A stretch of DNA of 64,000 bases from Mobilibacterium timonense (GTDB lineage Bacteria > Bacillota > Clostridia > Peptostreptococcales > Anaerovoracaceae): positions 1 through 64,000 of the forward strand of contig NZ_FUHN01000004.1 of NCBI RefSeq assembly GCF_900155555.1. Reading direction: 5' to 3'. The stretch's first letter is position 1, and each line of letters opens with the position of its first letter. Positions 36,061 to 43,878 of this stretch are shown one piece after another. Below the pieces are notes generated by a model. The model saw nothing but the letters and a program-made list of their open reading frames with translations. It made no database searches and had not been told where the DNA came from. The position numbers and the translations under genes were made by a program.

Positions 36061-36738
36061 CTAGAAGACCTGATGGCGTATCCTCTCCATCTGGATGTCC
36101 ACGTCCGCAAGGGTCTGCGCACACTCCTGCAGCTGATCCTTCACGTCCGCACTGAGAGCGCCCCTGTTCTTGTACTTCAGGTCGTGCTCCAGTGTCGCCC
36201 AGGTATCCATGGCTATGGTCCTGAACTGTATCTCCACAGGAACCATCTTTTTTCCGTCTACCAGAAAAACAGGTATCTCCACCACCACGTGGAGACTCCT
36301 GTAGCCGCTCGGCTTAGGGTTCTTGCAGTAGTCCTTCACCTTGATGGTGCGCACGTCCTCCTGCGCCCTGAGGAGGTCTGCGATGGTATAGATGTCCTCT
36401 CTGTAATTGCATACCACCCGGATGCCGGCGATGTCGTACACCTGCTCCCTCACCTTAGGGATGTTGTGAAGTGGATCCTCGATGCCGTACCTGCCGGCCT
36501 TTTCCATGAGGCTGTCAAATGTCTTGAGACGCCCCTGGATGTGGTGCACCGGCACGTAGGAATTCATCATCTTGAAGTTGTTGCTCAGGATCTCCAGCTT
36601 TGCCGTGATCTCCTTGAGGGCCGCATTGTAGGTCAGCTCTATGTCGTCCAGCTCTCGGGCGAATGCCTCGCTGTGCACCAGCTCATCCGGCAGCTCCGCC
36701 AGTACCCTTTCTTCCTTGATATATGATGATATACCCAT
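36061..36738 (-). CDS. Small alarmone synthetase (GTP pyrophosphokinase family)
   Basis: A 225-residue protein of the RelQ/YjbM type, which makes (p)ppGpp from GTP or GDP and ATP. The synthetase core is visible: IAGIRVVCNYREDIYTIADL (near 105-124), then DYCKNPKPSGYRSLHVVVEI and PVEIQFRTIAMDTWATLEHD. There is no hydrolase, TGS or ACT domain. The ATG at 36738 is preferred; a TTG three codons upstream is in frame. It lies between valS and folD on the same strand with gaps of about 100 and 30 bases. Confidence 0.9.
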   Translation of the reverse strand: MGISSYIKEERVLAELPDELVHSEAFARELDDIELTYNAALKEITAKLEILSNNFKMMNSYVPVHHIQGRLKTFDSLMEKAGRYGIEDPLHNIPKVREQVYDIAGIRVVCNYREDIYTIADLLRAQEDVRTIKVKDYCKNPKPSGYRSLHVVVEIPVFLVDGKKMVPVEIQFRTIAMDTWATLEHDLKYKNRGALSADVKDQLQECAQTLADVDIQMERIRHQVF

Positions 36739-36768
36739 GTTATTCAAATCTCTTTTCTATAAATTTTT

Positions 36769-37644
36769 TTACCGCTCCTCAGTCTGCTGCTTTGCAGCGA
36801 TCACGAGATGTCTCAGGAGCAGTGCCGTGGTGATGGATCCCACGCCTCCTGGTACAGGAGTGTACTTAAGGTCTGTAAGTTCCGGATGATCTTCCAGTGA
36901 CTGGGAATCGAAATCTCCGGCCAGCTTGCCGTCTCTCCCCGTTCCGGTGCCCACGTCGATGATCACCTGTCCGTTTCGGAAGAGGCTGCAGTCGTAGCCC
37001 TGGATGACGCCAGTTGCAAGCACCACGATGTCCGCCTCCTTGAGGATGGCCTTCAGGTCCTCCTCTCTGGTCCTGGTGTGGCACATGGTGATGGTGGCGT
37101 TCGCGTTGAGCATCATGAGCATGAGAGGCTTTCCCACCCTCAGGCTCCTGCCCACGATGGCCACTCTCGCCCCCTTTACAGGGATATCGTGGAACTTCAG
37201 CATCTCCATGCACGCCTCTGCGGTGCATGCGAAAAAGCCTTCTTTCTTGTTCTGGAACAGATCGGCATAGGACTTGTCAGTGATGGCGTCGATGTCCTTG
37301 GCCGGATCCAGAAGGGCGACCAGCCTGTCGGAATCCAGGTACTTCGGAAAAGGCATGAGCATGAGGATGCCGTGTATACTCGCATCGTGATTCAGCTCCT
37401 CGAGAGCCTTCTCCACATCTTCCTGTGATGTGCCATCAGGCAGCACCACCGTGCGGCACTCGATACCCGCTTTTCCGGTCTGCTTGACCACCGAGCTCTC
37501 GTAGTACTTCTGACCTGCGTCCTCTCCGACTCTCAATGTGGCCAGACCCGGCACCATTCCGGAATCTTTCAGATCCTTAACGATCTTAGCGACCTCTTCG
37601 TTGATCTGGTCTCTGACCGGCTTTCCGCTCAATATCTCGTGCAT
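36769..37644 (-). CDS. folD: Methylenetetrahydrofolate dehydrogenase/cyclohydrolase
   Basis: A 291-residue FolD. It interconverts methylene-, methenyl- and 10-formyl-tetrahydrofolate. The catalytic Tyr-Lys region is recognisable (AGQKYYESSVVKQTGKAGI; YxxxK), then MPFPKYLD (LPLP-like motif, here MPFP), GRSLRVGKPLM for NADP binding and TPVPGGVGSITTALLL at the C-terminus. The usual PLP core is altered to PFP, a mild deviation. Together with glyA it feeds purine synthesis. Confidence 0.96.
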   Translation of the reverse strand: MHEILSGKPVRDQINEEVAKIVKDLKDSGMVPGLATLRVGEDAGQKYYESSVVKQTGKAGIECRTVVLPDGTSQEDVEKALEELNHDASIHGILMLMPFPKYLDSDRLVALLDPAKDIDAITDKSYADLFQNKKEGFFACTAEACMEMLKFHDIPVKGARVAIVGRSLRVGKPLMLMMLNANATITMCHTRTREEDLKAILKEADIVVLATGVIQGYDCSLFRNGQVIIDVGTGTGRDGKLAGDFDSQSLEDHPELTDLKYTPVPGGVGSITTALLLRHLVIAAKQQTEER

Positions 37645-37818
37645 GGCTGTTTACCTCTCCACATGGTACACATCCCGAGCTCCCGGGCCCCCGGGACAGG
37701 GATCACAATAAAAACCGTCATACATTATAGCATAGGTTCTGGTACCAAACATGTAGAATTCCACAGAAAAGCAGGTGCGGAAATTATAAAATAACAAAAA
37801 TGCACTGCCGCACAAAAC

Positions 37819-38499
37819 TCACTTGATGCCGAGGGCCTCTCCCGCCAGCTGATCCGCCATCTCGTTGTATTTCACGCCCGAGTGGGCCGGGACCTTGACG
37901 AAGCGTATGTCCAGGTCGTTCCCCGCCTTCTGCACGAACTCCTTGTACCACCTGGTCATGTCCAGGTTGGTCTTCCACTCTCCACGGCCCCACATGCCTA
38001 CTCCGGCGTAGTCATGGCAGATCGTTAGAGCTCTATATCCCTGGTCTCTGCACCAGTCGATGGCCGTGACGGCGCCCATGATCTCCCCAGCCACGTTCCG
38101 CATGCTGCTCTCGGGCCCGGACGGGAACGCCCTGCTGAAGGTGTGCTCTCCTTCCTTCGTGATGATCACGCCCCCACATGCATACCTGTGGGTCTTCTTG
38201 TCGTAGCTCCCGTCCACATAGGCCAGGGCTTCCCCATCCTCAAGGTCATGCGGTCCGGCCTCTCCTGGAAAAGGTCCCTTCGTCTGTCCCTGCCCTGCGG
38301 CTCTGCCCGCGGTGTTCTTCTTCACTCCTGATGATCCTGCGGCATCTCCGCCGCTCATGAAGGCCTCCGCCTCTTCTTCAGTGGCAAAGCCCTTGAACTC
38401 GGCTCCCGGAAAACCTGTGACCTGCTTCTTGCAGTTGTTCCAGTCATAATAAAGTCCGGGCTTTCTCCCCACCCGGACGGCGTATACTTTCTTTCCCAT
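37819..38499 (-). CDS. rnhA: Ribonuclease HI with viroplasmin-type N-terminal domain
   Basis: A 226-residue RNase H. The N-terminal ~50 residues are the hybrid-binding domain (KVYAVRVGRKPGLYYDWNNC, FKGFATEEEAEAFM). After a linker the nuclease domain begins at LAYVDGSYDKKTHRYACGGV (Asp), then ESSMRNVAGEIMGAVTAIDW (Glu), ICHDYAGVGMWG (Asp) and VPAHSGVKYNEMADQLA (His and Asp). It removes RNA from RNA-DNA hybrids. It follows rnhB by 15 bases, so both RNases H are in one operon with rbgA. Confidence 0.93.
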   Translation of the reverse strand: MGKKVYAVRVGRKPGLYYDWNNCKKQVTGFPGAEFKGFATEEEAEAFMSGGDAAGSSGVKKNTAGRAAGQGQTKGPFPGEAGPHDLEDGEALAYVDGSYDKKTHRYACGGVIITKEGEHTFSRAFPSGPESSMRNVAGEIMGAVTAIDWCRDQGYRALTICHDYAGVGMWGRGEWKTNLDMTRWYKEFVQKAGNDLDIRFVKVPAHSGVKYNEMADQLAGEALGIK

Positions 38500-38514
38500 G
38501 CTTTCTCCTTGAAG

Positions 38515-39198
38515 TCACATGTGCTTTTCTCTGAAGTTCTTCAGAAAAGATCTCCTATGCACCGGTGTCATCCCCTGTCTGCGAAGTCCCTCGTAGTGGG
38601 CGGCGGTGCCGTATCCCTTGTTGGAGGCGAATCCGTATCCGGGGTACTCACTGTCCAGTTCCTCCATGCGTTCGTCCCTCGCCACCTTGGCAAGTATGGA
38701 GGCGGCGGCGATGGAATAGCAGCGGCTGTCCCCCTTGACTATGGATTCCTGGGGGATGGAAAGGCCGTCCAGGTGGACGGCGTCGATGAGGAGATACTGG
38801 ATGGGAGGAAGCTTTTTCTCCGCCAGCATCCCGTTGGCTGCCTTGATCGCCCGGCCCATTGCCAACTTGGTGGCATTAAGGATGTTGATCTGGTCTATCT
38901 CCTGGGGGGATGCCCAACCCAGGCCCCAGGCCAGGGCGCCGGCCCTGATCAGCTCGCTGAAATGCCGGCGCTTTTTTTCAGATAGTTTTTTCGAGTCGTT
39001 GATCCCGGGTATCTGGAATTCGGGAGGCAGCACGACGGCCCCCGCGGTGACCGGGCCGGCAAGGGGGCCGCGGCCTGCTTCGTCCATGCCAGCCAGGCAG
39101 AGCAGGCCGGAGGAGGAGCGCAGCTCCTCCTCGTGCTGCCTCATGTCGTGCATAAGCTGGATCTCACGCTGTTCTCTTTCCGCTTTCGTCATCCCCAT
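38515..39198 (-). CDS. rnhB: Ribonuclease HII
   Basis: A 227-residue RNase HII that removes single misincorporated ribonucleotides and primer RNA. Motifs are LAGMDEAGRGPLAGPVTAGA (D-E pair, near 34-53), LLIDAVHLDG (near 137) and KGDSRCYSIAAASILAKVAR (near 155-174). An N-terminal helix of about 30 residues precedes the core. The rbgA stop lies two bases upstream of its start, matching the common Firmicute rbgA-rnhB pair. Confidence 0.96.
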   Translation of the reverse strand: MGMTKAEREQREIQLMHDMRQHEEELRSSSGLLCLAGMDEAGRGPLAGPVTAGAVVLPPEFQIPGINDSKKLSEKKRRHFSELIRAGALAWGLGWASPQEIDQINILNATKLAMGRAIKAANGMLAEKKLPPIQYLLIDAVHLDGLSIPQESIVKGDSRCYSIAAASILAKVARDERMEELDSEYPGYGFASNKGYGTAAHYEGLRRQGMTPVHRRSFLKNFREKHM

Positions 39199-39200
39199 TG

Positions 39201-40043
39201 TTATTCTGCTCTTTCCAGTGTTATTCTTCCGATCTTTCCGGACCTGAATTCATCCAGTACTGTTCTGCCCGTGCGCTCATAATCTATGCGTTTTCCCGGG
39301 AAAATGAATCCCCTCTTCAGCGCGATGGCGTCCATGTTCTCCAGTGGTGTCTCCGCCAGGCTTTCCAGCTTGTAGCGCTCCATGAGGAGCTCCGGATACC
39401 TGTCCTGCAGCACACCAATGAGCTCCAGCGCAAGATCCGGCACGTCCATGATCTCATCTTTGATACTGCCGCAGAAAGCCAGGTTCAGGCCGACCTCCGG
39501 ATCCTCGAATTTCGGCCACAGGATACCAGGCGTATCCAGCAGCTGCATGCCGTTCTGAAGCGCCACCCACTGCTTTCCCCTGGTGACTCCGGGCCTGTCA
39601 CCTGTCCTTGTGCTCTTTTTCCCCGTCATCCTGTTGATGAGAGATGACTTTCCCACGTTCGGCACGCCTACCACCATCATCCTGAGAGGACGCTGGTTGG
39701 ACTTCTCCTTGTCTCTCTTTTTCTGGTACTGGTCGAGAACGCGATTGAGCTGCTTCAGGTTCTCTCCGGAACGGGTATTCATGGAAAGCGCAGTGTAGCC
39801 GTATGACGTGAATTCTCTGCACCATTTTTCGGTCTCCCTCGGGTCTGCGAGATCCGCCTTTCCCAGTACGGCTACCCTGTCCTTCGAGCCTATCAGCTCG
39901 TGGACGATCGGGTTCCGGCTGGAGACCGGTATCCGGCTGTCGACGATTTCGATGACCAGATCCACAAGTTTGAGATTTGCGCTGATCATCTCCCGGGTCT
40001 TCTTCATGTGTCCCGGGTACCAGTTGATATTCTGAATGGACAT
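39201..40043 (-). CDS. rbgA: Ribosome biogenesis GTPase RbgA (YlqF)
   Basis: A 280-residue circularly permuted GTPase needed for late 50S assembly. It opens MSIQNINWYPGHMKKTREMI; the permuted order is G4 (LGKADLADP), then G1 VGVPNVGKSSLINRM and G3 DTPGILWP. G4 is normally NKxD, but here Asn is replaced by Gly (GKAD). The ATG at 40043 has GGATGGGAG upstream. The long upstream extension of the frame reads into repeat-rich non-coding DNA and is not real. First gene of the rbgA-rnhB-rnhA operon. Confidence 0.94.
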   Translation of the reverse strand: MSIQNINWYPGHMKKTREMISANLKLVDLVIEIVDSRIPVSSRNPIVHELIGSKDRVAVLGKADLADPRETEKWCREFTSYGYTALSMNTRSGENLKQLNRVLDQYQKKRDKEKSNQRPLRMMVVGVPNVGKSSLINRMTGKKSTRTGDRPGVTRGKQWVALQNGMQLLDTPGILWPKFEDPEVGLNLAFCGSIKDEIMDVPDLALELIGVLQDRYPELLMERYKLESLAETPLENMDAIALKRGFIFPGKRIDYERTGRTVLDEFRSGKIGRITLERAE

Positions 40044-40322
40044 CTCACTCCCATCCTTTCCATCGTTCTTTTTTATTATAATATCATGTTTTCGCCGATC
40101 CCTGAAACGGGAATGCTTCACGGACCACAGAGCGGCACTCCAGTACCTGAGTTGGAGATCCCGAAGCTGCGCTGATGGCATGTGGTGCAGGACTGAATCA
40201 TGCAGCGATTTTTCCTTCAGATGCAAAAAAGGGGATGTTTCTCATTGACATATTTTTTGATCCAGGTCTCACAATGCTCGAACAGTGGGTATTTCAGGGT
40301 TTTGTTGTGACTGTTGTGTATT

Positions 40323-40340
40323 TATGCAGCTAGCTGCATA
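40323..40340. repeat. 18-base perfect palindrome
   Basis: TATGCAGCTAGCTGCATA reads the same on both strands. It is flanked by shorter inverted blocks (TCTCACAA at 40266-40273 and TTGTGAGA at 40381-40388). It belongs to the repeat-rich 853-base gap between rbgA and rplS (40044-40897), which holds no convincing gene. Confidence 0.7.
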
Positions 40341-40391
40341 GAAGCATCCACAATTTCGGAGGAAATTTTGGATACCGCTTTTGTGAGATGA

Positions 40392-40441
40392 GGATTTTCC
40401 AGGGGAAACGTCAATTTTTCGGCGTTTCCCCTGGAAAATCC
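40392..40441. repeat. 19-base perfect inverted repeat (large hairpin)
   Basis: GGATTTTCCAGGGGAAACG (40392-40410) and its exact complement CGTTTCCCCTGGAAAATCC (40423-40441) flank a 12-base loop. There is no T-run on either side, so it is not a simple terminator. Confidence 0.8.
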
Positions 40442-40680
40442 TCCGCTCGAAAACCTGAAAAAAAAGAACAAAACAATACAGTCTTAAATCTGGCGGCTTT
40501 AAACTACAAGATGGTCACAGAGATCAGATACAAGAGTCTCAGAAATATGACAATGAGACTAAATACCTTGCTGCGGTGAGACCGGGATCCACTTGAAGGC
40601 AGAATTAATATACTTTTTTTATTCATCATCTCGTCGGCACCTCTGATCACTGGAAAAAGTTCCAGGGGAAACGCCGAAAA
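40416..40680. repeat. MITE-like segment with 21-base perfect terminal inverted repeats
   Basis: TTTTCGGCGTTTCCCCTGGAA (40416-40436, one base over the display limit if joined to its flanks) is the exact inverse complement of the 21 bases at 40660-40680, which begin TTCCAGGGGAAACG and end CCGAAAA. The 223 bases between them are A+T-rich and non-coding. The core TCCAGGGGAAACG thus occurs three times in 290 bases. No target duplication is obvious. Confidence 0.6.
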
Positions 40681-40776
40681 GGGGCATCTGATATGGAATT
40701 AAATTCTTGCATAAATATCCAGAGCTAATTTGAATAACTGTACCGGTGCTATATAAGGAAAAAGGAGGTTTCGCAT

Positions 40777-40923
40777 TTGAACAAAATGTTACGGCTTATA
40801 GGCTCAGCCTTGTATGGGCACCTTCCCCTAAATGAGAGCACAGAAAAAGAGGTGCCTCACTTCTCAGTACGACACCTCCATAAATTTCAGCTCAATGTTA
40901 CTGAACGCTCTTTGCAGGCTTGA
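40777..40923 (+). CDS. Possible stub of a lost gene (48 codons, TTG start)
   Basis: AAAGGAGG lies seven bases before a TTG that opens a 48-codon frame starting (M)[28 protein letters not shown] lies about 20 bases upstream. The frame then runs antisense through the rplS terminator and the end of rplS. The start signals look real but the body does not, so this is probably the 5' remnant of a gene cut by rearrangement. Confidence 0.2.
   Translation: MNKMLRLIGSALYGHLPLNESTEKEVPHFSVRHLHKFQLNVTERSLQA
40844..40878 (-). terminator. rplS terminator
   Basis: On the minus strand GAGGTGTC (complement at 40871-40878) pairs with GGCACCTC (40849-40856), with one G-U pair, and five T follow. It is 20 bases beyond the rplS stop. 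Confidence 0.8.
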
Positions 40924-41248
40924 TCCTAGCTGCCTTACCTGTTCTCTCTCTCATGTAGTTGAGCTTAGCCCTTCTGACTCTGCCCTTCTTCACGAGCTCG
41001 ATCTTTGCGACCTTTGGAGAGTGGATCGGGAATGTCTTCTCAACTCCGATGCCCTGACAAAGCTTCCTGACTGTGAATGTCTCGGAAATTCCGCCGCCCT
41101 GCTTCTTCAGTACGTATCCCTCGAAGATCTGGATCCTCTCTCTCTGACCCTCGACGATCTTTACGTGGACTCTTACTGTATCTCCAACATTGAACTCAGG
41201 CACATCCTGCTTCTTGTAGTCCTTTGTGATAGAATCGATGATATTCAT
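40898..41248 (-). CDS. rplS: Ribosomal protein bL19
   Basis: A 116-residue bL19. It shows [55 protein letters not shown] and [21 protein letters not shown]19 sits at the 30S-50S interface. Full length. In many Firmicutes it follows trmD; here it is a single-gene unit with its own promoter, a 95-base structured leader and a terminator. An AAAGGAGG site precedes the ATG. Confidence 0.97.
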   Translation of the reverse strand: MNIIDSITKDYKKQDVPEFNVGDTVRVHVKIVEGQRERIQIFEGYVLKKQGGGISETFTVRKLCQGIGVEKTFPIHSPKVAKIELVKKGRVRRAKLNYMRERTGKAARIKPAKSVQ

Positions 41249-41357
41249 TGTTATTCCTCCTTTCCCTCGTAGACGCTCGTAGCTCCCGTTCTTCGGCAGC
41301 AGCCGCCTTCAAGGAAAGGGCTGCAGTGGCCAGAGGACCGCCCGTAATAACTCAGAT

Positions 41358-41386
41358 ATGATAACACATCACATCATCCGATTCAA
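41358..41386 (-). promoter_or_regulatory. rplS promoter
   Basis: TTGAAT (41381-41386), 17-base spacer, TATCAT (41358-41363) on the minus strand. The ~95-base leader that follows is G+C-rich with inverted blocks (CTGCAGCC and GGCGGCTGC) and could fold into a regulatory structure of the L19-leader kind. Confidence 0.65.
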
Positions 41387-41478
41387 TAGCTTAAGGACAC
41401 AAAATCTTATTTTTTTCAGTTCATCCGAACTATTCAAGCCATGCAGTATAGTCTGGTACTGGTGCATCTCCACACAGG

Positions 41479-42357
41479 TCACGCCCTCGGGTGCGTCTTC
41501 TTGTACACGTCTCTTATCCGCACCTTCATCACCGACAGATAGGCTATCCCCACGGACATGTCCTCGAATCCCATGAGTTCCTGGAGAGACTTCAGATCCG
41601 CCCCGTTCTGAAGCATATGGACCGCAAAGGTGTCCCTCAGAATCTGAGGCGTCATCTTGTCCTCGATGCCGATCTGACGGCCGTACTCCTTCAGGATCTT
41701 CCATATTCCCTGTCTTGTGAGCGGCCTTCCGCGGAAGTTTATGAAAACATAATCTCCGTCGGTGCGCAAATCTCCCTTTATTGCGTTGTACGCCTTGTCG
41801 ATGTACTCCACCAGGGCCTTGTGGGCGTAACTTCCTATCGGAACGATACGTCCCTCGCCCTTGCCATCCTTGCAGGTGGTGATGTTCATCCTGAGGTTCA
41901 CGTCTTCGAACTTCAGCCTGACCACTTCAGTCACCCTTGCTCCCGTACCGTACATGTATTCCAGCAGAGCCCTGTCTCTCAGACCCTTTGGCGTGTCATC
42001 AGGAGCCTCCAGGAGGGCGTTCACCTCCTCGATGGTGAGGTACTCGATATCGCGCTTGTCGTTTCTTGTGGACTTGATGTCGGAAAAAGGGTTGACGTCT
42101 ATCTCCCCCTCGCCCATCTCGTAGTCGTAAAACGCACGGATGGAGGAGATCTTTCTGTTTATGGTAGCTCTGGACTTGTTGTCGTTGGATAGCGCATAAA
42201 CGTAGGCGATGGCATCGCTGTCCTTGCAGTCGAGCAGGTCTTTTCCGCCTCTGGTCTTCAGGAACTTTTCAAAGGCTCCGATGTCCCGCATATAGGCGAT
42301 GACAGTGTTATCCGCCTTGTGGCATTCATTGATAAGATAAGCCTTGAAACCTTCCAT
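41479..42357 (-). CDS. Tyrosine recombinase, XerD-like with altered active site
   Basis: A 292-residue XerC/D-type recombinase. It has an N-terminal SAM-like core-binding domain (about 1-95) and a catalytic domain. Active-site Arg I is in YGTGARVTEVVRL, Arg II in TPQILRDTFAVHML and the Tyr nucleophile in VGIAYLSVMKVR. The two His of the box are changed: HxxR is Q-I-L-R, and the GH of LLGH is GF. Its place beside nudF matches the ripX/xerD neighbourhood of Bacillus. It could be the chromosome-dimer resolvase or a degenerate paralogue. Its ATG follows the nudF stop with no gap. Confidence 0.82.
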   Translation of the reverse strand: MEGFKAYLINECHKADNTVIAYMRDIGAFEKFLKTRGGKDLLDCKDSDAIAYVYALSNDNKSRATINRKISSIRAFYDYEMGEGEIDVNPFSDIKSTRNDKRDIEYLTIEEVNALLEAPDDTPKGLRDRALLEYMYGTGARVTEVVRLKFEDVNLRMNITTCKDGKGEGRIVPIGSYAHKALVEYIDKAYNAIKGDLRTDGDYVFINFRGRPLTRQGIWKILKEYGRQIGIEDKMTPQILRDTFAVHMLQNGADLKSLQELMGFEDMSVGIAYLSVMKVRIRDVYKKTHPRA

Positions 42358-42903
42358 CTAAATTTCTCCTGCCTGCCTGGCGAAAAGCAGCCCCACGACA
42401 GTCTTGGAATCTGTCAGCTCGCCGCTCATCACCTTTTCCAGGGCCTCGTCCACGGGTATCTCCACGAGATCGATATCTTCCGTCTTGTCCAGATCCGTCT
42501 CGCCGGGAGTCAGATCCCTGCAGAGATAAATGTAAAGCAGCTCCGTGGTATATCCCACGCTTGTGTGGATAGCGGTGAGGAACTTTATCGAGCCCGGAGT
42601 ATATCCCGTCTCCTCTCTGAACTCCCGCAGAGCGGTAGTCTCCGGATCCTCCCCAGGATCTCTTTTTCCCGCAGGCAGCTCCAGTATGGTCTTTTCCAGC
42701 GCCTTCCTGAACTGGCGGACCATGACGATGTTTCCGTCATCCTTTATTCCCACTATGACAGAGCCCCCGACGTGTTCCACTATATCCCTGTATGCGACCT
42801 GATCGTTGACTGCAGTGACCTTGTATTTTCTAACATTAAAAACAGCGCCTTCATAAACCAGCTTGCTGTCTATGGTCTTCTCCTCAAATGCCATGAGCTC
42901 CAC
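42358..42903 (-). CDS. nudF: NUDIX hydrolase, ADP-ribose pyrophosphatase type
   Basis: A 181-residue NUDIX enzyme. The Nudix box is GKRDPGEDPETTALREFREE followed by TGY (residues about 79-101), with the expected G, E, REFREE and TG positions. The surrounding pattern (HVGGSVIVGIKDDGNIVMVR, LPAGK) fits ADP-ribose pyrophosphatase, giving AMP and ribose-5-phosphate. This could recycle ADP-ribose freed by the SirTM-macrodomain system in the same window (inference). Directly abuts the recombinase gene. Confidence 0.88.
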   Translation of the reverse strand: MELMAFEEKTIDSKLVYEGAVFNVRKYKVTAVNDQVAYRDIVEHVGGSVIVGIKDDGNIVMVRQFRKALEKTILELPAGKRDPGEDPETTALREFREETGYTPGSIKFLTAIHTSVGYTTELLYIYLCRDLTPGETDLDKTEDIDLVEIPVDEALEKVMSGELTDSKTVVGLLFARQAGEI

Positions 42904-43104
42904 CGTCAGACCAGGACCCGCCGGGGATTCTGATCTAAAAAACGTTACAATAAACTATTATCCAATCTGTTATATTTTAGCACTGTTTTAAAGGGTTTTG
43001 AAGTATTATCGTAAACTTATGTTGGTGCTTATAATGTTGCTCATATGACTTTTGACTTTGCCTGGCACACTCTCACGGTCCTCAGGAAATTCTCAGGATA
43101 TTTC

Positions 43105-43144
43105 AAAAAAAAGGAGAGGGGAGGGTCTGCCTCAGCCCCCTCCC
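43105..43144 (-). terminator. Terminator downstream of the phage-like gene
   Basis: Minus-strand GGGAGGG...CCCTCCC stem around GGCTGAGGCAGA, followed by a T-run. The gap 42904-43281 otherwise holds the nudF promoter region and nothing else recognisable. Confidence 0.75.
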
Positions 43145-43281
43145 GTGCGTCCCATTCTTAAACGATGAAAGTTATGCGATTGCGAGTTGCAGAAAGAGCA
43201 AGCCGGCCTCTCCTCCTGTCCCTCGCCTGAATGGTACCACGGTCGTTTTTCCCCTGCAGTACCATTTCATCTGCAACACGA

Positions 43282-43629
43282 TCATACGAGCTCCAGTTCC
43301 TCCGCCAGCCTGTAGATAAATCTCTGCTTCCACCTCTTCCACGTATTCTCATGGGCATGATCCCTGAATCCCCCGCCCCTTCTCATCGTAGACTCCAGAA
43401 CACCCTGCCGGTACTCCCCGGGCACAGAGCAGAGAGCGCAGGCGACGGCATCCAGCCTTGCCGCCGCAGAGACCACCTGACCGGGAGCCTCCTCCGCGCC
43501 CCGGTCCTCAGCCAGATATTCGATGCACAGGTCCCTGGCCCTCTCTATGTCTCTCACCGTCCAGATGCACTGGTGGTACACGGCATCAGGAAGCCTGTAC
43601 CCCTCGAGCTTGATCTGATATTCCTTCAT
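43282..43629 (-). CDS. Phage-like ArpU/sigma-factor-like protein, orphan
   Basis: A 115-residue protein with the look of small Firmicute prophage regulators of the ArpU/DUF1492 type. It has a helical N-terminus (YRLPDAVYHQCIWTVRDIER), then DAVACALCSVPGEYRQGVLE, and the typical ending DHAHENTWKRWKQRFIYRLA. The start at 43629 has GGAGGTG five bases upstream. Nothing else phage-like is nearby, so it is a solitary relic or a domesticated regulator. The family call is from memory of the pattern and not certain. Confidence 0.5.
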   Translation of the reverse strand: MKEYQIKLEGYRLPDAVYHQCIWTVRDIERARDLCIEYLAEDRGAEEAPGQVVSAAARLDAVACALCSVPGEYRQGVLESTMRRGGGFRDHAHENTWKRWKQRFIYRLAEELELV

Positions 43630-43878
43630 CGCTGCACCTCCGCACATCGCCGCTGCCATCTGATCCGCCGCCTTTTCTCGAAGTCCGCCGTCTCCGCTCC
43701 GCACCATCTCGGCCGCTCACGTATCCCGACGGCTGCACGCAGAAAAAGCCTCCGCACATCCTGTTTTGTCAGAATACACGAAGGCTGATGCCATGTCTAT
43801 GCGGTCCGTCAAATTGTGCATTTGCCTGCCGGATAAAGGTATTTTTATGCGCTCACGGGTTCCTCACCAATGGACCCG

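Noticed and set aside
33816-36155. 779-codon open frame on the + strand opposite valS
   Set aside because: It mirrors valS exactly, has no domain, no ribosome site and arises from the G+C-rich third positions of valS. ValS itself has every family motif.
40044-40226. 61-residue N-terminal extension of RbgA
   Set aside because: RbgA proteins begin at NWYPGHM; the extension covers non-coding DNA and has no ribosome site.
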